This document shows, piece after piece, positions 8,046 to 17,233 of a stretch of DNA of 64,000 nt. The notes under the pieces were generated by a model that saw nothing but the letters and a program-made list of their open reading frames with translations, made no database searches and had not been told where the DNA came from. Origin of the DNA: Flavobacterium davisii (GTDB lineage: Bacteria > Bacteroidota > Bacteroidia > Flavobacteriales > Flavobacteriaceae); NCBI RefSeq assembly GCF_019565505.1, contig NZ_CP067378.1, positions 2,170,001 through 2,234,000 of the forward strand, in the 5' to 3' direction. A program made the position numbers and the translations under genes. How positions within the stretch are numbered: position 1 is the stretch's first letter; each line of letters starts with the position of its first letter.

Positions 8046-9281
8046 ATGTCAGAGTTATTATTAAAACCAGAAGAGCGTTATGCTAGCATCATCGAAAAAA
8101 GAAGAAACGAGGATGGTAGCGAACTTGCTATATTGAATTTAGGACCTACTCACCCTGCTACTCACGGTATTTTCCAAAACATCCTTTTAATGGATGGAGA
8201 AAGAATTATTGATGGAGAAGGAACAGTAGGTTATATTCACCGTGCTTTTGAAAAAATTGCAGAAAACCGTCCTTTTTACCAAATCAATGTCTTGACAGAC
8301 CGAATGAACTATTGTTCATCGCCTATCAATAATATGGGTTGGTGGATGACTGTAGAAAAAGCATTAGGAATTGATGTTCCTAAACGGGTACAGTACATGC
8401 GTGTCATTGTAATGGAATTAGCGCGTATTGCTGACCATATTATTTGTAACTCTATTTTAGGAGTAGATACAGGTGCTATGACGGGATTCTTTTATGTATT
8501 TGAATATCGTGAAAGAATTTATGAAATCTACGAAGAAATTTGTGGTGCACGTTTGACTACTAATATGGGACGTATGGGTGGTTTTGAAAGAGATTGGTCG
8601 CCAGAAGTTTGGAGAAAAATCGACTCTTTCTTAGCGGATTTCCCTGCGGTTTGGGCTGAATTTGAAAGCTTACTAAATCGTAACCGTATCTTCATGGATA
8701 GAACTATTAACGTGGGTTCTATCGCTGCTGAAAAAGCCATGAGTTATGGTTTTACAGGTCCTAATTTACGTGCAGCGGGTATTGATTATGATGTGCGTGT
8801 AGCACAACCGTACTCGTCTTACGAAGATTTTGAATTCAATATTCCAGTTGGAAAATCAGGCGATACGTATGACCGTTTCTGTGTGCGTAATGCAGAAGTT
8901 TGGGAAAGTATCAGCATTATCAAGCAAGCTTTAGCTAAAATGCCTGAAGGTCCTTTCCATGCGGATGTTCCAGAATATTATTTACCTCCAAAAGAGGATG
9001 TATATACCACTATGGAATCACTAATTTGGCATTTTAAAATTGTCATGGGTGAAGTTCCAGTTCCATTAACTGAAGTTTATCAAGCAGTTGAAGGAGGAAA
9101 TGGTGAATTAGGTTTTTACTTGGTAACTGACGGAAGCCGTACACCGTATCGTTTACATTTCCGCAGACCTTGTTTTATTTATTACCAAGCTTATATCGAT
9201 ATGGTTAAAGGGCAAAACTTATCAGATGCTATTGCTACTTTATCAAGTTTAAATGTTATTGCGGGAGAATTAGACGCTTAA
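8046..9281 (+). CDS. nuoD: NADH-quinone oxidoreductase subunit D
   Basis: The 49-kDa subunit that forms the quinone pocket with NuoB; 411 residues, complete. Seen: LNLGPTHPATHG near the N-terminus (the quinone-binding His), VGYIHRAFEKIAENRPF, LTDRMNYCSSPINN, and the C-terminal GSRTPYRLHFRRPCF. It is homologous to [NiFe]-hydrogenase large subunits but lacks their four metal cysteines, as expected. Confidence 0.97.
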   Translation: MSELLLKPEERYASIIEKRRNEDGSELAILNLGPTHPATHGIFQNILLMDGERIIDGEGTVGYIHRAFEKIAENRPFYQINVLTDRMNYCSSPINNMGWWMTVEKALGIDVPKRVQYMRVIVMELARIADHIICNSILGVDTGAMTGFFYVFEYRERIYEIYEEICGARLTTNMGRMGGFERDWSPEVWRKIDSFLADFPAVWAEFESLLNRNRIFMDRTINVGSIAAEKAMSYGFTGPNLRAAGIDYDVRVAQPYSSYEDFEFNIPVGKSGDTYDRFCVRNAEVWESISIIKQALAKMPEGPFHADVPEYYLPPKEDVYTTMESLIWHFKIVMGEVPVPLTEVYQAVEGGNGELGFYLVTDGSRTPYRLHFRRPCFIYYQAYIDMVKGQNLSDAIATLSSLNVIAGELDA

Positions 9282-9285
9282 TGCT

Positions 9286-9825
9286 ATGGAAAAACACGAT
9301 TATACCCATTATAAACAAGAAATAAATATCACACCAGAGTTAATGACGCGTATTAATGAATTAATCGGTCATTATCCTGATGATAAACGTAAATCGGCTT
9401 TAATCCCGGTATTACACGAGGTACAAGATGCACATGATCACTGGTTAAGCTATGCGTTGCAAGACAAAGTAGCCGAAATTCTTGGAATCAAACCAGTAGA
9501 GGTTTACGAAGTAGTTTCTTTCTATACCATGTTCAATAGAAGACCTATTGGTAAATATATGTTTGAGTTTTGTCAAACCTCTTGTTGTGCTACACGTGGC
9601 GTAGAAAACCTAATGGATTACACTTGCGATAAGTTAGGTGTAAAATTAGGCGAAACTACCCCCGACGGATTATTTGAAGTGCGTGGCGTAGAGTGTTTAG
9701 GTGCTTGTGGTTATGCGCCTATGTTACAATTAGGAGATTTTTACCACGAACATTTAACAAAAGAAAAAATAGACCAACTTATAGAGGACTGTAAAGCTGG
9801 TAAAGTAACATTATTGGATAAATAG
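9286..9825 (+). CDS. nuoE: NADH-quinone oxidoreductase subunit E
   Basis: The 24-kDa thioredoxin-like subunit with a 2Fe-2S cluster, 179 residues. Cysteine ligands appear in [17 protein letters not shown] and [17 protein letters not shown]. Part of the NADH-oxidising tip with NuoF and NuoG. Four bases separate it from both neighbours. Confidence 0.96.
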   Translation: MEKHDYTHYKQEINITPELMTRINELIGHYPDDKRKSALIPVLHEVQDAHDHWLSYALQDKVAEILGIKPVEVYEVVSFYTMFNRRPIGKYMFEFCQTSCCATRGVENLMDYTCDKLGVKLGETTPDGLFEVRGVECLGACGYAPMLQLGDFYHEHLTKEKIDQLIEDCKAGKVTLLDK

Positions 9826-9829
9826 TGCT

Positions 9830-11196
9830 ATGGGAAGAAAAATATTATTAGAAAAAATAAATATCCCGGGAATCAAAACCTATGAAGTATACCGTCAAAA
9901 TGGGGGTTATGCTTCTGTAGAAAAAGCATTAAAGCAAATGACTCCTGATGAAGTAACTGAAGAAGTAAAAACTTCAGGTATTCGTGGTCGTGGTGGTGCT
10001 GGTTTCCCTGTGGGAATGAAATGGAGCTTTATCGATAAAAAATCAGGTCGTCCTCGTCACTTAGTTTGTAATGCTGACGAATCGGAGCCGGTACTTTTAA
10101 AGACCGTTTCTTGATGGAGTACATTCCTCATTTGTTAATTGAGGGTATGATTACTTCTTCTTATGCATTAGGTGCTAATTTATCGTATATCTACATCCGT
10201 GGTGAGTATATGTGGGTTTTCAAAACGCTTGAGAGAGCAATTAAGGAAGCCTATGCAGCGGGTTGGTTAGGAAAAAACATTTTAGGAACTGGATACGATT
10301 TAGATTTACACGTGCATTGTGGTGCTGGTGCTTACATTTGTGGAGAAGAAACAGCATTAATCGAATCGTTAGAAGGTAAAAGAGGAAATCCACGTATTAA
10401 ACCTCCATTCCCAGCAATTTCTGGATTATGGGCTAATCCAACTGTAGTAAACAATGTAGAATCTATTGCAGCAGTGCCTTGGATTGTAATGAACAAAGGG
10501 GAAGAATATGCTAAAATTGGTGTGGGTCGTTCTACTGGGACTAAATTAATATCAGCTTCTGGACATATTAAAAATCCCGGTGTTTATGAAATCGAGTTAG
10601 GTCTTACAGTTGAAGAATTTATGAATTCTGACGAATACTTAGGCGGTATGATTGATGACCGTCCTTTGAAAGCGTTAGTGCCTGGTGGTTCTTCTGTACC
10701 TATTTTGCCACAGCATTTAATTTATAAAACAGCCAATGGTGATGACCGTTTGATGACTTACGAATCATTATCTGATGGCGGTTTTGCAACAGGTTCCATG
10801 TTAGGTTCAGGTGGATTCATTGTTTATAATGACACTACTTGTATCGTTCGTAACACTTGGAATTTCTCACGTTTCTATCATCATGAATCTTGTGGTCAAT
10901 GTACCCCATGTCGTGAAGGTACAGGTTGGTTAGAAAAAATCCTTTGGAGAATTGAAAACGGACAAGGACGTGAGGAAGATATCGAGTTGTTATGGAGTAT
11001 TCAATCAAAAATTGAAGGAAACACCATCTGTCCATTAGGCGATGCAGCTTCGTGGCCAGTAGCAGCAGCTATTCGTCACTTCAGAGAAGAATTTGAATAT
11101 CACGTTCGTTTCCCTGAAAAAATTAAAAATAGAGACCACTACGTAAATGAACCTTTCGAAAAAGTAAGACATTTAGTAGCGAAGCAAACAATATAA
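9830..11196 (+). CDS. nuoF: NADH-quinone oxidoreductase subunit F (one frameshift)
   Basis: The FMN and NADH-binding subunit. Features: [18 protein letters not shown] (FMN/NADH glycine-rich loop), [20 protein letters not shown], and the 4Fe-4S motif [15 protein letters not shown]. The frame breaks at 10088-10091, within the strongly conserved NADESEPGTFKDR segment, where GAGCCGGTACT lacks one base. The sequence GAG CCT GGT ACT restores one 455-residue protein. The upstream fragment ends [10 protein letters not shown] and the downstream reading opens at a chance ATG. I infer a sequencing error (T lost from CCTGG), because a broken nuoF inside an otherwise intact operon is implausible. Confidence 0.93.
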
Positions 11197-11287
11197 AGCC
11201 CCTCCCAACCTCCCCAAAGGGGAGGAGCAGGAGACTAAATAATATTAACTTAAATTTCCCGATTCCCCCTTTGGGGGTTAGGGGGCT
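11197..11287. repeat. GC-rich nested palindrome element between nuoF and nuoG
   Basis: An outer inverted repeat AGCCCC...GGGGCT encloses two hairpins, CCTCCCCAAAGGGGAGG and CCCCCTTTGGGGG, separated by AT-rich DNA. The same three-part layout recurs in each 16S-23S spacer, and its first hairpin recurs after each 23S gene. It starts on the base after the nuoF stop and ends six bases before nuoG. It looks like a REP/MITE-like dispersed element; in RNA it would form a branched structure inside the nuo transcript. Confidence 0.75.
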
Positions 11288-11293
11288 GATAAT

Positions 11294-12322
11294 ATGAAAG
11301 TAACCATAGACGGACAATCGATAGAAGTCGAACCAGGAACAACCATCCTGCAAGCGGCTCGTATGATAGGAGGCGAAAGCGTGCCACCTGCCATGTGCTA
11401 TTATTCGAAGTTAGAAAAAACCGGAGGTAAATGCCGTTGTTGTTTGGTTGAAGTAACCAAAGGGAGCGATGCAAACCCAACTCCTATGCCTAAGCTTGTT
11501 GCCTCTTGTGTAACAGGTGTAATGGACGGTATGGAAGTAAATAGTAAAAATTCTACCCGTGTGGAAGAAGCACGTAAATCGGTAACAGAGTTTTTATTAA
11601 TCAACCACCCTTTAGACTGCCCTATATGTGATCAAGCAGGGGAATGCGATTTACAGAATTTGAGTTTCCAACACGGTAAATCAGAAACCCGTTTTATTGA
11701 AGAAAAACGTACGTTTGAACCAGAAGATATCGGTCCAAATATTCAGTTACACATGAATCGTTGTATCTTATGTCAACGTTGTGTGGCGGTTGCTGACCAA
11801 TTAACAGACCACCGTGTTCATGGTGTGATGGATAGAGGTGACCATGCCAATATTTCAACTTGTATTTCTAAAGCTATCGACAACGAAATGTCAGGAAATA
11901 TGATTGATGTTTGTCCAGTAGGTGCTTTAACTGATAAAACTTTCCGTTTCAAATCACGTGTATGGTTTAGTAAACCGTATGATGCACACAGAGATTGTGA
12001 CAAATGTTGTGGTAAAACTACGGTTTGGATGTTTGGTAACGAAATTCAACGTGTGACCGGTCGTAAAGATGAGTTCCATGAAGTCGAAGAGTTTATCTGT
12101 AATACATGTCGTTTTGATAAGAAAGATGTTAAAGATTGGACTATCGAAGGACCTCGTAAATTCGAAAAATTCTCGGTAATCAACCGAAACAAATATGCGC
12201 TTAACGCTCCAAAAGTGGAAATCCAAACAGAAGACCAAATCTTATTAGGACGTGAGCAAGACCGTAAGAAAATTAGTATGACTGATGTTCCTTTAGAGAA
12301 CACTGAAAATTCAAAACAATAA
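11294..12322 (+). CDS. nuoG: NADH-quinone oxidoreductase subunit G, short form
   Basis: Iron-sulfur subunit, 342 residues. N-terminal 2Fe-2S ferredoxin domain with CYYSKLEKTGGKCRCC and VASC ligands, then HPLDCPICDQAGECDLQ (His/Cys cluster), then CILCQRCVAVADQ and the later Cys of DVCPVGAL. The large C-terminal molybdopterin-oxidoreductase-like domain of E. coli NuoG (about 900 residues in total) is absent. As far as I know this short form is usual in Flavobacteriia, so it is probably complete. Three bases separate it from nuoH. Confidence 0.93.
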   Translation: MKVTIDGQSIEVEPGTTILQAARMIGGESVPPAMCYYSKLEKTGGKCRCCLVEVTKGSDANPTPMPKLVASCVTGVMDGMEVNSKNSTRVEEARKSVTEFLLINHPLDCPICDQAGECDLQNLSFQHGKSETRFIEEKRTFEPEDIGPNIQLHMNRCILCQRCVAVADQLTDHRVHGVMDRGDHANISTCISKAIDNEMSGNMIDVCPVGALTDKTFRFKSRVWFSKPYDAHRDCDKCCGKTTVWMFGNEIQRVTGRKDEFHEVEEFICNTCRFDKKDVKDWTIEGPRKFEKFSVINRNKYALNAPKVEIQTEDQILLGREQDRKKISMTDVPLENTENSKQ

Positions 12323-12325
12323 GAA

Positions 12326-13363
12326 ATGGACAGTGCGATTATTATAGAAAAAGGAATTCTTATCGTAGCCGTTTTTGCTATTACGATGTTAGCGGCTATG
12401 TATACTACCTTAGCAGAACGTAAAATTGCAGCTTGGTTACAAGACCGTATTGGTCCTAACCGTGCAGGTAAAGGAGGTATTTTACAACCTTTAGCAGATG
12501 GTTTGAAATTATTTGCTAAAGAAGAGTTTATGCCTGATACACCTAATAAATTCTTATTCATATTAGGTCCAGCTATTTCCATGAGTATGGCATTAATTAC
12601 CAGTGCTGTATTGCCTTGGGGTAATTCACTTGAAATTTTCGGGAGAACAGTTATTCTACAAGCAGCAGAGTTAGATGTATCTATTTTATATGTTTTTGCA
12701 GTTTTATCTATCAGTGTTTATGGTATTATGATAGGTGGATGGGCATCAAACAATAAATATTCCTTAATGTCTGCTTTGCGTGCTTCTTCACAGATGATTT
12801 CTTACGAAGTAGCTATGGGATTAGCTATCATTGCTGTGATTATGATGAATGGTAATTTAAGTTTAAGAGAGATTGTTTCGCAACAACACGGAATGAACTG
12901 GAATATCTTTTACCAACCTTTAGGTTTCATCATCTTCTTAGTTTGTTCTTTTGCGGAAACTAACAGAACACCTTTCGATTTAGCTGAATGTGAGGCGGAG
13001 TTAATTGGTGGTCACCATACAGAATATTCATCGATGAAAATGGGATTCTATTTATTTGGTGAGTATGCGGCAATGTTTGTTTCGTCAGCTATCATTTCAC
13101 TTTTATATTTTGGAGGTTACAACTATCCTTTTATGGATATGGTTGCTGAAAGCTTAGGTCAAAATGCTGCTAACATCATTGGAATTTTAGCTTTATTTTC
13201 AAAAATATTGTTTTTCATCTTCTTCTATATTTGGGTGCGTTGGACTATTCCACGTTTCCGTTATGATCAGTTGATGAATTTAGGTTGGAAAATGTTAATT
13301 CCACTAGCTATTGCCAATGTAGCGATTACAGGAATTGTGATTGTGATTGCTGATAAAATGTAA
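12326..13363 (+). CDS. nuoH: NADH-quinone oxidoreductase subunit H
   Basis: Membrane subunit at the joint between the quinone site and the proton-pumping arm; 345 residues with about eight membrane segments. Motifs: ERKIAAWLQDRIGPNRAGKGGILQPLADGLKLF, the conserved FAETNRTPFDLAECEAELIGGHHTEYSSMKMGFY loop, and WVRWTIPRFRYDQLM. Downstream the operon is interrupted by an ORF6N-domain gene before nuoI. Confidence 0.97.
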   Translation: MDSAIIIEKGILIVAVFAITMLAAMYTTLAERKIAAWLQDRIGPNRAGKGGILQPLADGLKLFAKEEFMPDTPNKFLFILGPAISMSMALITSAVLPWGNSLEIFGRTVILQAAELDVSILYVFAVLSISVYGIMIGGWASNNKYSLMSALRASSQMISYEVAMGLAIIAVIMMNGNLSLREIVSQQHGMNWNIFYQPLGFIIFLVCSFAETNRTPFDLAECEAELIGGHHTEYSSMKMGFYLFGEYAAMFVSSAIISLLYFGGYNYPFMDMVAESLGQNAANIIGILALFSKILFFIFFYIWVRWTIPRFRYDQLMNLGWKMLIPLAIANVAITGIVIVIADKM

Positions 13364-13432
13364 TTTTTGAGGCTTATATTTGGCTTCTTAAATTAAAATT
13401 TAAATTAATTTATTAACGCCTAATTTATTAGT

Positions 13433-13957
13433 ATGAGCCAAAAAGAAATTTCAATCCCTGATGAAATTATTTCTAATAAGATTTATTTCATAAGAGGTCA
13501 AAAGGTGATGTTGGATAAAGATTTAGCAGAACTTTACCAAGTTGAGACTAAAAATTTAAAACGTCAGGTTAGAAGAAATATTGAAAGATTTCCTGAAGAT
13601 TTCATGTTCGAACTAAACGAGGAAGAATTTGAAATCTTGAGGTGCCAATTTGGCACCTCAAGTTGGGGAGGTACAAGATATAGACCAATAGCTTTTACTG
13701 AAAATGGTGTTGCTATGTTATCTAGCGTACTAAACAGTCCAACAGCTATTAAGATGAATATTCAAATTATAAGAGTTTTTACTAAAATTCGTGAAGCTTT
13801 ATCAGATAATTTGAACATTAAATTAGAAATCGAAGAAATTAAAAAGAAACTTTCTAATCACAGTAAAAACATCGAACTAGTATTTAACTATCTAGATGAA
13901 CTCATTGAAAAGAAAGATAATACAAAAGAAAGAAACCAAATAGGTTATAAAAAGTGA
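13433..13957 (+). CDS. ORF6N-domain DNA-binding protein lodged in the nuo operon
   Basis: A 174-residue protein with an N-terminal ORF6N domain: IYFIRGQKVMLDKDLAELYQVETKNLKRQVRRNIERFPEDFMF, then the conserved RYRPIAFTENGVAMLSSVLNS segment. A Lys/Glu-rich helical C-terminus (IEEIKKKLSNHSKNIELVFNYLDELIEKK) looks like a coiled coil. The domain is known from phage and plasmid antirepressor-like proteins and is common as scattered chromosomal copies in Bacteroidota. It is unrelated to complex I. It lies 69 bases after nuoH and its stop is four bases before nuoI; a possible -7 box (TATATTTG at 13375-13382) precedes it without a well-placed TTG. A perfect palindrome lies inside the gene. Confidence 0.88.
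   Translation: MSQKEISIPDEIISNKIYFIRGQKVMLDKDLAELYQVETKNLKRQVRRNIERFPEDFMFELNEEEFEILRCQFGTSSWGGTRYRPIAFTENGVAMLSSVLNSPTAIKMNIQIIRVFTKIREALSDNLNIKLEIEEIKKKLSNHSKNIELVFNYLDELIEKKDNTKERNQIGYKK
13636..13662. repeat. Perfect 12+3+12 palindrome inside the ORF6N gene
   Basis: CTTGAGGTGCCA, spacer ATT, then TGGCACCTCAAG, an exact inverted repeat within coding sequence. It encodes the residues ILRCQFGTSS at about positions 67-77, just before the conserved WGGTRY segment. Both arms must satisfy the codon frame and the pairing, so chance is unlikely. Confidence 0.85.
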
Positions 13958-13961
13958 TAAA

Positions 13962-14498
13962 ATGTCAATAGAAACCATTTCATTATCAGGAAGAAAAAAG
14001 GAGGTCTCTAATAAGAAGATGACTTTCTGGGAAAGCTTGTATCTGGTTGCGATTGTTAAAGGATTGTTTACCACGATTCGTCACTTGTTCAAAAGAAAGG
14101 TAACTATCAAGTATCCTGAGCAAGTACGTCCGTTCAGTCCTGTTTATCGTGGGCAACATATGTTGAAACGTGATGAGCAAGGTCGTGAAAATTGTACGGC
14201 ATGTGGTATGTGTGCGGTAGCTTGTCCTGCAGAGGCAATTACCATGACAGCTGCTGAACGTCAAAAAGGAGAAGAGCATTTGTACAGAGAAGAAAAATAT
14301 GCTTCAACCTATGAAATCAATATGTTACGTTGTATTTTCTGTGGTTTATGCGAAGAAGCTTGTCCTAAAGATGCGATTTATTTGACAGAATCAAAAGTGA
14401 TTGTAAAATCAGCATCTAATCGTGAAGATTTTATTTACGGTAAAGATAAATTAGTAATGCCATTAGATATGGCTATTAAGAACTCAAAAACAAACTAA
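13962..14498 (+). CDS. nuoI: NADH-quinone oxidoreductase subunit I
   Basis: Ferredoxin-like peripheral subunit, 178 residues, with two 4Fe-4S motifs, CTACGMCAVACPAEAI and CIFCGLCEEACPKDAI, that hand electrons to NuoB. The N-terminus (LYLVAIVKGLFTTIRHLFKRK) anchors it to the membrane arm. It follows the ORF6N gene after four bases, so it may depend on read-through of that gene. Confidence 0.97.
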   Translation: MSIETISLSGRKKEVSNKKMTFWESLYLVAIVKGLFTTIRHLFKRKVTIKYPEQVRPFSPVYRGQHMLKRDEQGRENCTACGMCAVACPAEAITMTAAERQKGEEHLYREEKYASTYEINMLRCIFCGLCEEACPKDAIYLTESKVIVKSASNREDFIYGKDKLVMPLDMAIKNSKTN

Positions 14499-14499
14499 A

Positions 14500-15009
14500 A
14501 TGTCGATAATTACGCTTTTCTATATTTTAGCTGCGATTACTCTTGCTACAGGTTTTATGACTGTGGTAAGTAAAAATCCTATCCATAGTGCCATTTATTT
14601 GGTGTTATGTTTCTTTAGTATTGGAGGACATTATTTGTTATTCAATGCGCAATTCTTAGCCTTAGTACACATTATAGTATATGCTGGAGCTATTATGGTT
14701 TTGATTCTATTCACCATCATGTTGATGAACTTGAACAAAGAAAACGAACCCAATAAAGATATGCTATCCAAAATATCTGCTACACTCGCCTTTGGATTAT
14801 TAGCTTTTGTGTTATTGGCAACATTTGTTAAAGCAATGCCTACAATTCAAGAGTATAAAAACGCAGGTGCCGATTTCCAATCGATTAAAGTGTTGGGTAA
14901 AGTGTTATTAAATGAATACATGGTACCATTTGAATTTGCTTCTGTATTATTATTAGTAGCAATGATAGGTGCAGTATTATTGTCTAAAAAAGAAAAATCA
15001 ATTCAATAA
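14500..15009 (+). CDS. nuoJ: NADH-quinone oxidoreductase subunit J
   Basis: Membrane subunit, 169 residues, with five hydrophobic segments. Conserved: [22 protein letters not shown] and [27 protein letters not shown]. One base after nuoI; its stop is one base from the nuoK start. Confidence 0.96.
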   Translation: MSIITLFYILAAITLATGFMTVVSKNPIHSAIYLVLCFFSIGGHYLLFNAQFLALVHIIVYAGAIMVLILFTIMLMNLNKENEPNKDMLSKISATLAFGLLAFVLLATFVKAMPTIQEYKNAGADFQSIKVLGKVLLNEYMVPFEFASVLLLVAMIGAVLLSKKEKSIQ

Positions 15010-15010
15010 G

Positions 15011-15331
15011 ATGGAGAATATTTTATCACAAATAGGAATTGAAAACTATATATACTTAGCAGTTTTACTGTTTAGTATTGGAGCTTTTGGTGTGTTATAC
15101 CGTCGTAATGCAATTATTATGTTTATGTCGGTTGAAATTATGTTGAATGCAGTAAATTTATTACTTGTTGCTTTTTCAACCTATCATCAAGATGCACAAG
15201 GACAAGTATTCGTATTTTTCTCTATGGCAGTAGCGGCAGCAGAAGTAGCTGTAGGACTTGCAATCTTGGTTTCTATCTTTAGAAATACAGGTTCGATTGA
15301 TATTGATAATTTAAAGAATTTAAAAGGATAA
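15011..15331 (+). CDS. nuoK: NADH-quinone oxidoreductase subunit K
   Basis: Membrane subunit, 106 residues, three membrane segments. Seen: [32 protein letters not shown] with the buried Glu of the proton path, then [18 protein letters not shown] start at the ATG at 15011 (MENILSQIG); the longer frame from 14969 would overlap the end of nuoJ by about 40 bases and adds a non-conserved basic leader. Confidence 0.96.
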   Translation: MENILSQIGIENYIYLAVLLFSIGAFGVLYRRNAIIMFMSVEIMLNAVNLLLVAFSTYHQDAQGQVFVFFSMAVAAAEVAVGLAILVSIFRNTGSIDIDNLKNLKG

Positions 15332-15337
15332 ATACTA

Positions 15338-17221
15338 ATGGAAAAGAATTTAGCTTTAGTATTATTGTTAGCGCCTTTATTTGGTTTTTTAGCCAATATA
15401 TTTTGGGGTAAAAAAGCAGGAAAAGGCTTTGTAGGATTGTTAGGAACGTTATCTATTTTAATATCTTTCTTTGCAACAACTTATTTTTTTCACTTTAATC
15501 CAATCGACTGGAAAAGGTGTTCAAATTGATTTATTCCAATGGATTTCTTTGGAAAAATTCAATATTAACTTTTCATTCCTATTAGACCAATTATCAGTTT
15601 TATGGTTATTATTCGTAACAGGTATTGGTACACTTATCCACATGTATTCGGCTAGCTATATGCACGACGATGAAAACATACATAAGTTTTTTGCTTACTT
15701 AAACCTATTCGTATTCTTTATGATTACGTTAGTTATGGGAAGTAACTTATTAATTTTATTCATCGGATGGGAAGGAGTAGGATTATGTTCGTACTTGTTA
15801 ATTGGATTTTGGTATAAAAACCAAGACTATAACGATGCAGCAAAGAAAGCTTTTATCATGAATCGTGTTGGGGATTTAGGATTGTTAATCGGAATCTTCA
15901 TTTTAGCGTATGTTTTTGGAAGTTTAGAATATTCAGAAATTGCTCACGGTATTTTTGATAAAGGTTTAGCAACTAAAAATGCAGGATTATTATCAGTAGC
16001 TGCTTTATGTTTATTCATTGGCGCTACAGGTAAATCAGCCCAAGTACCCTTATACACTTGGTTACCTGATGCGATGGCAGGACCCACTCCAGTATCGGCA
16101 TTAATACACGCCGCTACGATGGTTACCGCGGGTATCTTTATGGTAACACGTTTAAACTTTGTGTTTGATTTAGCGCCAGCAGTACAACAAATCATTGCTA
16201 TGATTGGTGCTGCTACGGCAGTGCTTGCAGCTGCTATCGGTTTGGTTCAAAACGACATCAAAAAAGTATTAGCTTATTCAACAGTATCTCAGTTAGGTTT
16301 AATGTTCTTAGCTTTAGGTTTAGGTGCTTATGAAGTAGCTGTTTTCCACGTAATCACGCATGCTTTCTTTAAAGCTTGTTTATTCTTAGGTTCGGGTTCA
16401 GTAATTCACGCTTTACACGGAGAACAAGATATGCGTAATATGGGAGGTTTGAAAAAAGTAATGCCTATCACGTATATGACCATGTTGATTTCTACTTTAG
16501 CTATTTCAGGTATTTTCCCTTTTGCAGGTTTCTGGTCAAAAGATGAAATCTTGATGACTGCTTTCCATGGTAGTAAAGCTTTATGGGTTGTAGGTTCTAT
16601 TGCTTCAATTATGACAGCTTTCTATATGTTCCGATTAATGTATTTGACTTTCTTTGGTGAATTCAGAGGTACAGAAGAACAAAAGAAACATTTGCACGAA
16701 AGTCCATTGTTAATCACTACTCCTTTAATGATTTTGGCGGCTTTAGCTGTAGTAGGTGGAGCAATCAATTTACCGGTAGTACGTGGTTATCGCATTATTT
16801 AGCTCCTTTATTCCATAAAGCACACGAAGCGCATCATTTAGATGGAACAGCCTATGTTTTAATGGCTATTGCAACAGTTGGAGCGTTAATTGGTATTTAT
16901 TTAGCTTATTCAAAATATATTGCGAAAAAACAAGTTCCTGTTCAAGATGAACAAATGGAAGGTTTTGCTAAAGTAGCGTATAACAAATTTTACGTAGATG
17001 AAATCTATGAAGCGGTTATTGTAAAACCTATTTACCAATTGTCTCATTTCTTTAGAAAATATACTGAAGTTATTATTTCAGAAACAGTATTAGGTTTTGC
17101 CAAAACAGCTCAACTATTAGCCAACCAAGGAAAATTAATTCAAAATGGAAATATAGGAGTGTATTTATTAGCCTTTGTAATAGGTCTATCTTCCATTTTG
17201 GTTTATATATTTTTAGTTTAA
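15338..17221 (+). CDS. nuoL: NADH-quinone oxidoreductase subunit L (two frameshifts)
   Basis: Antiporter-like proton-pumping subunit, about 627 residues when joined. The core has LLDQLSVLWLLFVTGIGTLIHMYS, GWEGVGLCSYLLIGFWY, KKAFIMNRVGDLGLLIG and PLYTWLPDAMAGPTPVSALIHAATMV, and the C-terminal part contains the long lateral helix region. The frame shifts once near 15500-15520 (cause not clear; about two bases missing or one extra), and again at 16773-16776. There TTA CCT GGT AGT ACG TGG would read through as LPGSTWLSHYLAPLFHKAH, so a T lost from CCTGG explains the break. Both look like sequencing errors. Confidence 0.92.
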
Positions 17222-17233
17222 TACAATAGTACA

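Noticed and set aside
11197..11287. The nuoF-nuoG palindrome as a transcription terminator
   Set aside because: It lacks a T-run after either hairpin and lies inside an operon whose downstream genes have no other visible promoter; the recurrence elsewhere fits a dispersed repeat better.
12046..12582. A 178-codon frame on the minus strand across nuoG and nuoH
   Set aside because: It spans the junction of two well-supported genes on the other strand and shows no domain, signal or promoter of its own.
13646..13662. TTTGGCACCTC in the ORF6N palindrome also occurs in each 23S gene (for example near 39199)
   Set aside because: An 11-base match to a conserved rRNA segment is likely chance given how many short words were compared; no other part of the palindrome matches.
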